Assembly (NCBI GenBank): GCA_016840025.1
Contig: JAEOTF010000088.1
Coordinates: 1 to 6,199, forward strand
Reading direction: 5' to 3'
Source: Candidatus Hodarchaeota archaeon
GTDB lineage: Archaea; Asgardarchaeota; Heimdallarchaeia; Hodarchaeales; YT1-039
Length of the DNA stretch: 6,199 bases
The notes beneath the pieces are model-generated. The model saw only the letters and a list, made by a program, of their open reading frames with translations. It was not told where the DNA came from and did not search any database. Below are positions 1 to 4,649 of the stretch, in pieces (the stretch's first letter is position 1; each line of letters opens with the position of its first letter). The translations under genes were made by a program, and so were the position numbers.

Positions 1-324
1 AAATTTGATAAACGATTTTGGATTGTTGCTGCGTATTCGGTTATGATAGGGGGGATCACACATGTGTTATTAGATTGGCCCTCACATGAGTTTGTCCAAC
101 TTTTCTACCCTTGGACAATATTCCCCAATCCCGATTTTTTACTCTATTCTTTAGTGAATTATGGTACGATTTCCTTTGGATCCTACTCATTTGAAGCAAA
201 CCTTACTATATTTAACCTCTTATGGTTTTTAGAAACGCTCGTTACTATTCCTATATTTTTCTTTTATCTCAGACGTATTAAAAAGGATAATCTTATAAAA
301 AAATGGTATGAATCTGATGGATGA
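1..324 (+). CDS. C-terminal part of a polytopic membrane protein with H-x3-D-x3-H motif (DUF457/YdjM-like)
   Basis: The frame is open from the first base of the window, so the gene starts upstream; the methionine at base 43 is probably internal. The 107 visible residues are very hydrophobic. One membrane segment covers about residues 7-25, and a second about 68-90, followed by a basic tail (RRIKK) that should face the cytoplasm. Between them, H21, D25 and H29 form an H-x3-D-x3-H pattern, followed by a Tyr-Pro-Trp (residues 36-38). Histidine and aspartate in a helix followed by an aromatic-proline stretch resemble the DUF457/YdjM family of membrane-bound putative metal-dependent hydrolases. 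That family link is from memory of its motif style, not from a search, and the substrate is unknown. The end overlaps the methyltransferase gene, so the two are probably translated from one transcript. It could equally be an unrelated integral membrane protein. Confidence 0.6.
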   Translation, partial: KFDKRFWIVAAYSVMIGGITHVLLDWPSHEFVQLFYPWTIFPNPDFLLYSLVNYGTISFGSYSFEANLTIFNLLWFLETLVTIPIFFFYLRRIKKDNLIKKWYESDG

Positions 325-952
325 AGAACTTATCGATAAAATCTATAGAGAAGTGCCATTGGAAAAAATCCCATGGGTATACAATGAGCCTCCAGCTCTC
401 TTAGTAGAGTTAATTAAAAAGGGTACAATTCGTCCTTGCAGAACACTTGAATTAGGATGTGGTATTGGAAATTACGCAATTTATCTAGCAACTAAAGGTT
501 TTGAGGTTACAGGAATTGATTTATCCCCAAGAGCTATCGAACTCGCAAAGGAAAAGGCAAAAAAAATGAATGTGGAGTGTGAATTTTTTGTTGCAGATGT
601 TACGGGGGACCTAAGTGAGGTTCAAGGGAATTTTGACTTTATATTTGACTGGGAATTGTTGCATCACATCTTTCCTGAGAAGAGGAAGGTTTTCTTAAAA
701 ACTGTATATAACTTGCTAAAACCTGGGGGAATTTATCTTACGGTTAGTTTTGGTGAAAAAGATCATAGTTTTGGAGGAGTTGGCAAGTATAGAAAGACAC
801 CAATGGGCACGGTACTATATTTTTCCTCAGAATACGAGCTCGAAAAGCTTTTTATGTCCTCTTTTGAGGTAGAGGTCTTAAAAAAAATAGAAATTCGAGG
901 AAAGCCTGTTGCTCATATAGCAATTTATGGTCTGATGAAACGATCACAATGA
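308..952 (+). CDS. class I SAM-dependent methyltransferase
   Basis: A 214-residue cytosolic protein with a complete Rossmann-type methyltransferase core. Motif I (ELGCGIGN) lies at residues 48-55. The acidic residue that should bind the SAM ribose is D71, within GIDLS. D97 sits at the end of the third strand (FVAD). The FDFIFDWELLHHI stretch at about 109-121 fits motif IV, and the LLKPGG turn follows near 140. The short N-terminal lead with a PWVYNEPP segment, followed by motif I, resembles the small TPMT/Methyltransf_11-type enzymes that act on small molecules, including thiols and metalloids; the actual acceptor cannot be read from the sequence. The start is uncertain: ATG at 308 overlaps the upstream gene by 17 bases, while ATG at 317 (residue 4, MDEEL) overlaps by 8. 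No good ribosome binding site precedes either, so coupled translation is likely. The stop lies five bases from the stop of the opposing gene. Confidence 0.9.
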   Translation: MNLMDEELIDKIYREVPLEKIPWVYNEPPALLVELIKKGTIRPCRTLELGCGIGNYAIYLATKGFEVTGIDLSPRAIELAKEKAKKMNVECEFFVADVTGDLSEVQGNFDFIFDWELLHHIFPEKRKVFLKTVYNLLKPGGIYLTVSFGEKDHSFGGVGKYRKTPMGTVLYFSSEYELEKLFMSSFEVEVLKKIEIRGKPVAHIAIYGLMKRSQ

Positions 953-957
953 AATCC

Positions 958-1746
958 TCAATAGATTAAACAGACAATTTTTGAAACAAACTTAGCTAGT
1001 AGGATTTTGGGGAGATTTGATTGATGGTTATTATAGTACGATTTCCTCAAGTCCACCCAACCCATTTCATTCCAATACTCATAATCAACTGAACTTGATA
1101 ATTTTGGATCAGCACGATATTTCTGTTGTATGTTAAACGCAATTAGAGAAATCAGGGATGGTTTTAGATAGGATTTATTCTTTATTCCCATATAGAATTT
1201 ATTAGCTAGCTTTGAAATTACTTTTTGGTATAGTTTGCGTAAAGTTTCAATTGAATCATTTGACGTACTCGTTTTGAAACCTTTAGTTGCTATTGTCTTC
1301 ATACCCCAACTGTAGATTGCAGCACCCATTGTATGAATGGTACGTCTTAAGCTGGTAGCATTAGTAGTTGCGATAATTAAAGCACATTTATTATAGAATT
1401 CTTGTCGGTGGCAGAGGTATGCTAGACGATCAATCAAAGCTTTCATTGAGGAACTTACATCTCCGACAAAGACAGGACTCGCCAAAATTATTCCATCCGC
1501 CTCATTAATTTTGGTCTTTAAGAGGGGTATATCATCCTTCAAAGGGCAAAGGTCTTCATCTTTATCCATACAAGTTCGACATCCCAAACAATGATTGATT
1601 TTGTAATCTCCTAGGTGAATTTTTTCGAATTCAATTCTCTCACCATAATGAACACCAATTTCTTCAATTTTTTGGTGTATAAATGTAGTTATTTTTGAGG
1701 TATGCCCGTTTTTACGATAGCTACTAATGATTGCAAGAATTTTCAA
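958..1746 (-). CDS. iron-sulfur flavoprotein (Isf-like, NADPH-dependent FMN reductase fold)
   Basis: A 262-residue protein with a flavodoxin-like fold. The first strand and FMN phosphate loop are at residues 3-17 (ILAIISSYRKNGHTS). Four cysteines at 53, 56, 59 and 67 give C-x2-C-x2-C-x7-C, which fits the compact cysteine motif C-x2-C-x2-C-x4-7-C that binds the 4Fe-4S cluster in archaeal iron-sulfur flavoproteins. ASPVFVGDVSSSMKALIDR at 89-107 is the usual second FMN-contact segment. The last 90 residues form a basic, aromatic-rich extension with DYEYWNEMGW at 220-229, a tail I recall from other members of this group. Such proteins pass electrons from ferredoxin or NAD(P)H to acceptors such as oxygen, peroxide or quinones; the acceptor here is unknown. 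The start codon is TTG, chosen because GAGGT sits 7 bases before it, no in-frame ATG lies between it and the upstream stop, and it leaves the phosphate loop intact. Confidence 0.88.
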   Translation of the reverse strand: MKILAIISSYRKNGHTSKITTFIHQKIEEIGVHYGERIEFEKIHLGDYKINHCLGCRTCMDKDEDLCPLKDDIPLLKTKINEADGIILASPVFVGDVSSSMKALIDRLAYLCHRQEFYNKCALIIATTNATSLRRTIHTMGAAIYSWGMKTIATKGFKTSTSNDSIETLRKLYQKVISKLANKFYMGIKNKSYLKPSLISLIAFNIQQKYRADPKLSSSVDYEYWNEMGWVDLRKSYYNNHQSNLPKILLAKFVSKIVCLIY

Positions 1747-1752
1747 TTTCCT

Positions 1753-1758
1753 AACCTC
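1753..1758 (-). promoter_or_regulatory. ribosome binding site deciding a TTG start
   Basis: Read on the minus strand, GAGGTT lies here with about 7 bases between GAGGT and the TTG at 1746. This is good spacing and supports the unusual TTG initiation of the iron-sulfur flavoprotein. Confidence 0.65.
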
Positions 1759-1782
1759 AGTAAATTCATTTTCTAATTATAA

Positions 1783-1806
1783 TTGTTAAATTATTAATTT
1801 AAACAA
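1783..1806 (-). promoter_or_regulatory. probable promoter of the iron-sulfur flavoprotein gene, inside an imperfect inverted repeat
   Basis: On the minus strand, TTTAAATTAA (about 1794-1803) is a good TATA-box candidate. A transcript starting some 25 bases downstream would have a leader of roughly 25-30 bases, including the GAGGT ribosome binding site. The same stretch is an imperfect dyad: TTGTTAAATTA on the left and TAATTTAAACAA on the right, with one inserted base. In such AT-rich DNA a dyad can arise by chance, so a regulator site is only a possibility. Confidence 0.4.
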
Positions 1807-1815
1807 AAGAACGGT

Positions 1816-1842
1816 CCATATATATTTCTGGATTTACCAGGA
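1816..1842 (+). promoter_or_regulatory. TATA-like sequence followed by a small hairpin
   Basis: CCATATATATTTC is a good archaeal TATA-box match on the plus strand. It is followed at once by a 6-base-pair stem (TTCTGG with CCAGGA, one G-T pair) around an ATTTA loop. It could start a long leader for the flavodoxin gene or the tiny frame at 1853. The dyad lies where a regulator could block a start near 1846. Direction and function are not proven by sequence. Confidence 0.3.
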
Positions 1843-1991
1843 TTAGAGTAGAATGGCGATAACCTTTCTGAAAATGGTTCGAATATTAAAAATTCCAATT
1901 AAAAAATGATCATCTGATTGATGTTTTATTTCATAACTAATGTAAAGATCTTTTATCTCCTATCAAACGATGGTGTATTTTTCTCTAAAGG

Positions 1992-2040
1992 CTTGAACTT
2001 AAGTTTATATCTAGAAGGAATTTTCCTTAAGCTTAAGAAA
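1992..2040 (+). promoter_or_regulatory. probable flavodoxin promoter with repeated CTTAAG operator-like dyads
   Basis: TTTATAT at 2004-2010 is a TATA-box candidate; a start some 25 bases later would give a leader of about 30 bases for the TTG at 2067. It is flanked by near-direct repeats, CTTGAACTTAAG (1992-2003) and CTTAAGCTTAAG (2026-2037), identical at 10 of 12 bases. Both contain dyads: AACTTAAGTT (1996-2005) is a perfect palindrome, and CTTAAGCTTAAG is a perfect 12-base one extending to 2023-2040 with one mismatched pair. A further dyad, AAGGAA-tt-TTCCTT, lies at 2015-2028. Such clustering around a TATA box is typical of dimeric repressor sites, but binding is inferred. Confidence 0.45.
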
Positions 2041-2066
2041 TTTACCGTAAAAAACTGTAGAAGTTA

Positions 2067-2561
2067 TTGAGAGAAGAGAATTATATTGGACGCCAAGAAA
2101 ACAGAAAAATACTATTACTCTATGAATCAGTTTTCGAGAATACAAAAAAAATGGCGATGCTTTTAAGCCGAGGTTTAGAAGCGGGAGGTTTTCTCGTAGA
2201 TGTTCTCTCAATTCAAGACGTTCATGGAGAGAACTTAGAGAACTATAACTTCTTTGCATTAGGAGTGTCCTCAGTTAACCGAAGGATATCAAAAAGCATG
2301 AAAATTTTCTTAGACAAGATATTTGGTATAAATCTTAACCAAAAAACAATTTTCCTGTTCGAAACTAAGAAAAAATTTCATTTGATTGGTTCATCAGCCA
2401 AAAATATGATAGGATATCTCGAGAAATTAAATCTAAATGTAGTTTATCCCATTGTAACTGGATATATCGCTGGAAGGAAGGGTCAATTAGATGATAAGAC
2501 CTTGAAAGCAATGGAAAAAGTTGGATTAAGGATGGCAGAAAAATTAAACAAATTTATTTAA
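2067..2561 (+). CDS. flavodoxin-like protein with a degenerate FMN-binding loop
   Basis: A 164-residue protein with the flavodoxin layout. The first strand ILLLYES (15-21) leads into the loop position and NTKKMA (25-30), then the helix, the second strand (VDVLSI, 44-49), ENYNFFALG (58-66) and a SKSMKIFLDKI helix (75-85). The end carries an alternating strand-helix pattern typical of the fold. The phosphate-loop glycine before NT is replaced by glutamate (E24), and the usual G-S-P-T-Y-like flavin-contact stretch reads GVSSVNRRIS (66-75). FMN binding may therefore be altered or weak. No cysteine cluster is present. The start is TTG at 2067: the frame has a stop at 2058-2060, and the first in-frame ATG (about 2151) would remove the flavin loop. 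No convincing ribosome binding site precedes it. Role: probably one-electron or two-electron transfer in the cytoplasm, perhaps with the divergent iron-sulfur flavoprotein. The membrane protein gene follows after 27 bases, so they are likely co-transcribed. Confidence 0.75.
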   Translation: MREENYIGRQENRKILLLYESVFENTKKMAMLLSRGLEAGGFLVDVLSIQDVHGENLENYNFFALGVSSVNRRISKSMKIFLDKIFGINLNQKTIFLFETKKKFHLIGSSAKNMIGYLEKLNLNVVYPIVTGYIAGRKGQLDDKTLKAMEKVGLRMAEKLNKFI

Positions 2562-2572
2562 AATGATAATAA

Positions 2573-2582
2573 AAGGAGGTGA
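2573..2582 (+). promoter_or_regulatory. strong ribosome binding site for a TTG-initiated gene
   Basis: AAGGAGGTGA is a full complement to the 3' end of archaeal 16S rRNA. Six bases separate it from the TTG at 2589. It is the strongest such site in the window and makes the small membrane protein a real gene. Confidence 0.85.
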
Positions 2583-2588
2583 GTCAAA

Positions 2589-2930
2589 TTGGAAAAAGGG
2601 GGATTAAATTTATTGAGTATTTTGAAAAAATCGGCAAAAATAACTCTGGCTATATTCTACATAACATTAATAGTAAGTATGATTGCCGGAGGGATCACAG
2701 CAGGAGTTTTTACAATATTACCAGCTGAGGATTTCGGTTGGACTGTAAGCCATGCTAGCTATCTTGGTTATTTTTCGGTGTGTTCCTTTGCACCATTTAG
2801 TACACTAATGTTATTCGGAATGGCATTCCTCGGAATCATACTTTTAATAAAATACTCGAAATACATAAGAAGGAAAATTAGGAAATCAAGTTTGTTCCTA
2901 AAAATTAAAATGCTAACAAACAAAATGTAA
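2589..2930 (+). CDS. small two-helix membrane protein of unknown function
   Basis: A 113-residue protein I cannot assign. Its reality rests on the excellent ribosome binding site just upstream and its clean protein pattern. An N-terminal basic stretch (KK at 13-14) precedes a membrane helix at about 18-43, rich in small residues (MIAGGITAGVF). A loop follows with a Trp and His (W51, H55) and SYLGYFSVCSFAPFS at 57-71, with one cysteine (C65). A second helix spans about 70-87, and the C-terminal tail is strongly basic (YIRRKIRKS). By the positive-inside rule both ends face the cytoplasm and the roughly 25-residue loop lies outside. There is no cleavable signal peptide apparent. It lies 27 bases after the flavodoxin-like gene and probably shares its transcript, so it could anchor or serve a redox partner; that is inference. 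Confidence 0.7.
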   Translation: MEKGGLNLLSILKKSAKITLAIFYITLIVSMIAGGITAGVFTILPAEDFGWTVSHASYLGYFSVCSFAPFSTLMLFGMAFLGIILLIKYSKYIRRKIRKSSLFLKIKMLTNKM

Positions 2931-2940
2931 CTAAACAAAA

Positions 2941-2959
2941 TTATTTTTTTTTTTATTTC
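2941..2959 (+). terminator. T-run terminator after the small membrane protein gene
   Basis: A tract with 11 consecutive T (2944-2954), flanked by more T, lies 13 bases after the stop codon with no hairpin before it. Archaeal RNA polymerase commonly stops at such T runs. It separates the flavodoxin transcript from the regulator gene. The same AT-rich stretch (AAAATTATTTT, about 2937-2947) sits about 26 bases before the regulator's ATG and could also act as its TATA element. Confidence 0.6.
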
Positions 2960-2967
2960 TAGTACAT

Positions 2968-3879
2968 ATGGATGAAATCGACATCAAGATCATTCTACTT
3001 CTTCAAAATAATTCAAGATTATCTTATAGAGAAATTTCAGATCACTTAGGATTATCAATAAATGCTATTTACAAAAGAATCCAAGTATTAATAGATTTAA
3101 GGATCATTGAGAAGTTTACTGCGAGATTGAAATCATATGCGATTAACGCCATATACGCTTTTATTTTTGGGCAGAGCGAATCTGAACACATTGATTCTTT
3201 GATTCCAGAATTAGGAAAACACGACAATACATGGCAAATCATCTTATCAAGTAGAAATTATATGTATATTGGAGCTATGTTAGAAAATATTCATCAGTTG
3301 GATGAATTCTCATCTTTTGTCTCAAAAACTGCACAGATTAATTCTCCGAAAGTAGGACTACTCTCGGGAGTTCAATACATTGCTCCGATACCATACATTG
3401 TACCAAAATCGAGAACTATGCATTATGACAAATTAGATAAAGAAATTATTCGTTCACTTCATAGAGATTCACGAAAACCAATCTCTGAGGTAGCTGAAGA
3501 AGTTAGTAGCACTCCTAACACGATTCGTCGACGCTTAACTAGAATGATAGAAGAAGGTATAATTGAACTTTCTATTGATTTTAACCCTGAAGAATCCAAT
3601 GATAGTTTTGCCTTATTCCAAATTAATATCAAGCCATCTGTAAATAAGAATGATTTCGCGAAATATTTAAACGAGAAATTTCATCCCAACTTATTCTACT
3701 GCTGGACATTTAGTAATTTACCCAATTTAATATTATGTTTTGTTTGGGCTAATACAATGAAGGAATTAACTGGTTTAATCGAAAAAATAAAAAAGGAAAA
3801 AGTAAACTCGATCCTTTTTGATATTTTGTACAAGGTTTATTATTTTGATACATGGAAAGAAAGAATGTTATATAAATAA
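2968..3879 (+). CDS. tandem Lrp/AsnC-type transcriptional regulator (two fused units)
   Basis: A 303-residue DNA-binding protein built as two copies of the Lrp/AsnC plan. Unit 1 opens with D-x-x-D-x-K-I-I-L-L-L at 2-12 and a winged helix to about 54, with a helix-turn-helix at roughly 19-40 (SYREISDHLGLSINAIYKRI). An alpha/beta sensor-like domain continues to about 140. Unit 2 repeats this from 154: LDKEIIRSLHRDSRKP at 156-171, the helix-turn-helix at about 172-193 (recognition helix T185-R192), and a sensor-like domain to the end. The units have diverged clearly. Lrp family members usually act as dimers or octamers and sense amino acids; one fused chain could mimic a dimer and bind asymmetric sites. 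The target genes are unknown; the divergent and adjacent genes are natural candidates. ATG at 2968 has no ribosome binding site, fitting a leaderless transcript. Siroheme decarboxylase subunits share this fold, but this tandem form is better read as a regulator. Confidence 0.85.
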   Translation: MDEIDIKIILLLQNNSRLSYREISDHLGLSINAIYKRIQVLIDLRIIEKFTARLKSYAINAIYAFIFGQSESEHIDSLIPELGKHDNTWQIILSSRNYMYIGAMLENIHQLDEFSSFVSKTAQINSPKVGLLSGVQYIAPIPYIVPKSRTMHYDKLDKEIIRSLHRDSRKPISEVAEEVSSTPNTIRRRLTRMIEEGIIELSIDFNPEESNDSFALFQINIKPSVNKNDFAKYLNEKFHPNLFYCWTFSNLPNLILCFVWANTMKELTGLIEKIKKEKVNSILFDILYKVYYFDTWKERMLYK

Positions 3880-3890
3880 GACCAAAATAA

Positions 3891-3904
3891 AAAGTTACAA
3901 CTTT
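3891..3904. repeat. short perfect inverted repeat between convergent genes
   Basis: AAAGTT and AACTTT flank two bases in the 15-base gap between the regulator stop and the opposing stop, extending into the end of the opposing gene. The spacer is too small for a stable RNA hairpin unless the inner pairs open. It may assist termination in both directions or be chance. Confidence 0.25.
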
Positions 3905-4512
3905 CTCAAATCCAGTTGTTCTTTGGCATTTTTCTTAATAAGAACTATTCCCTCTTCTCGTGTCTTTAATGCCGTTCTTTCTGAGATGCCTTCCCATTCT
4001 TTTGTTGGTAGAATTTTCTCCTTTAACACGCGTTTAAAGAGCAAATATTTATCTTTAGTGGAAATGAACGGATCTACTTTTTCTTCATGAATAAAGTCCT
4101 CTAGGGTCTTTTTTTTTCCGTTACAGTTTCCCTCCGTAAGATCAAATCGGAGATCTTTATATACTAAAAAGCAATGGATCATTGGGATAAAGGGAACATT
4201 ATATTTTTCTATTATCTCATTTGTTCCTTTAGAGACTTCTTCTATAAACTCATAAATGCCTACATACTTATATAACGGAATAGTTAATTCCTCTGCGAGA
4301 CCTGCAATTACCGCATGTTTTGATGTACAGCTCCCCTTTTTCTCCTTGAAGAATATCATGTGGTCATCATAATTAGAATTATAGCCATATTCAGCGTCAT
4401 GTACATAATGACAAGCTTCCCTGAATGTTTTAATACCCAATTCCAGGAATTTTTGCGACATTTCCCCAGATGGTTTAATTTCGGCATCAGGTAGTTTATC
4501 GTATGAGTCCAT
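3895..4512 (-). CDS. transglutaminase-fold (cysteine protease-like) protein, cytosolic
   Basis: A 205-residue protein with no signal peptide or membrane helix. GSCTSKHAVIAGLAEE at 60-75 matches the N-terminal end of the catalytic helix in transglutaminase-like proteins, with C62 as the probable nucleophile. H113 (MIHCFLVYKD) and D124 (FDLTEG) follow at the right order and strand positions for a Cys-His-Asp triad. The remainder, with a HDAEYGYNSN stretch at 38-47 and a charged C-terminal half, is not diagnostic. Archaeal and bacterial members of this superfamily are mostly peptidases, amidases or peptide-modifying enzymes rather than cross-linkers; the substrate here is unknown. The ATG at 4512 is supported by a TATA box centred 25 bases upstream, which points to a leaderless transcript. 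The gene converges on the Lrp-type regulator (15 bases between stops) and diverges from the M20 hydrolase gene, so it could share regulation with the latter. Confidence 0.8.
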   Translation of the reverse strand: MDSYDKLPDAEIKPSGEMSQKFLELGIKTFREACHYVHDAEYGYNSNYDDHMIFFKEKKGSCTSKHAVIAGLAEELTIPLYKYVGIYEFIEEVSKGTNEIIEKYNVPFIPMIHCFLVYKDLRFDLTEGNCNGKKKTLEDFIHEEKVDPFISTKDKYLLFKRVLKEKILPTKEWEGISERTALKTREEGIVLIKKNAKEQLDLRKL

Positions 4513-4513
4513 A

Positions 4514-4547
4514 ATAAAGCCTTATATTTCCAATTTATAAGCTTTAT
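4514..4547 (-). promoter_or_regulatory. leaderless promoter of the transglutaminase-fold gene covered by an inverted repeat
   Basis: On the minus strand CTTATAAATT (4532-4541) is a clear TATA box, centred 25 bases before the ATG, so transcription should begin at or near the start codon. The box lies in an inverted repeat: ATAAAGCCTTATA (4514-4526) and TATAAGCTTTAT (4536-4547), matching over 12 pairs with one extra C, separated by 9 bases. A protein bound here would cover both TATA box and transcription start, so it looks like a repressor operator. Confidence 0.5.
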
Positions 4548-4599
4548 CTCAATAAAATATTGAGGATCTGAAGTTGCAAACTTTTTAAGGCAAATCTCA

Positions 4600-4638
4600 A
4601 TCTAGGATTTAATAGCTAATTTTATTTTTAATAAAAAG
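4600..4638 (+). promoter_or_regulatory. promoter region of the M20 amidohydrolase gene
   Basis: Two TATA-like elements are present: ATTTAATA (4607-4614), which would give a short leader, and TTTTTAATA (4625-4633), which would start transcription close to the second ATG at 4656. I cannot choose between them. AGTGA at 4645-4649 touches the first ATG but stands 6 bases before the second, so it can only serve the latter as a weak ribosome binding site. Confidence 0.35.
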
Positions 4639-4649
4639 TTAAAAAGTGA

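Larger units (their letters stand above)
1747..2066. other. 320-base divergent intergenic region
   Basis: This stretch separates the divergent flavoprotein and flavodoxin genes. The left part holds the minus-strand promoter and ribosome binding site. The middle holds a plus-strand TATA-like sequence (CCATATATATTTC, about 1816-1828), a small hairpin at 1826-1842 (stem TTCTGG/CCAGGA with one G-T pair, loop ATTTA), and an 18-codon open frame at 1853-1909. The right part holds a second plus-strand TATA-like box at 2004-2010 flanked by CTTAAG dyads. Bases 1910-1990 show nothing I can name. No tRNA or conserved RNA was recognised. Confidence 0.6.

Noticed and set aside
1745..1771. 8-codon frame ending across the TTG start of the iron-sulfur flavoprotein gene
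   Set aside because: Its TGA overlaps the TTG start, which would allow coupling, but it contains the main gene's ribosome binding site and has none of its own; a chance frame of this length is common.
1868..1895. Possible tRNA T-arm, GGTTCGAAT
   Set aside because: The bases on either side do not pair as a T-stem, and no anticodon arm or acceptor stem can be built around it.
2011..2259. 82-codon open frame on the minus strand
   Set aside because: It lies mostly antisense to the flavodoxin-like gene and its promoter, has low-complexity Leu/Ser-rich sequence, and no recognisable motif.
2941..2959. T tract as a sign of an insertion or simple repeat element
   Set aside because: Its position right after a stop codon fits an ordinary archaeal terminator, with no flanking direct repeats.
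3818..4090. 90-codon open frame on the plus strand
   Set aside because: It overlaps the end of the regulator gene in another frame and runs antisense to the transglutaminase-fold gene, both of which have clear protein motifs.
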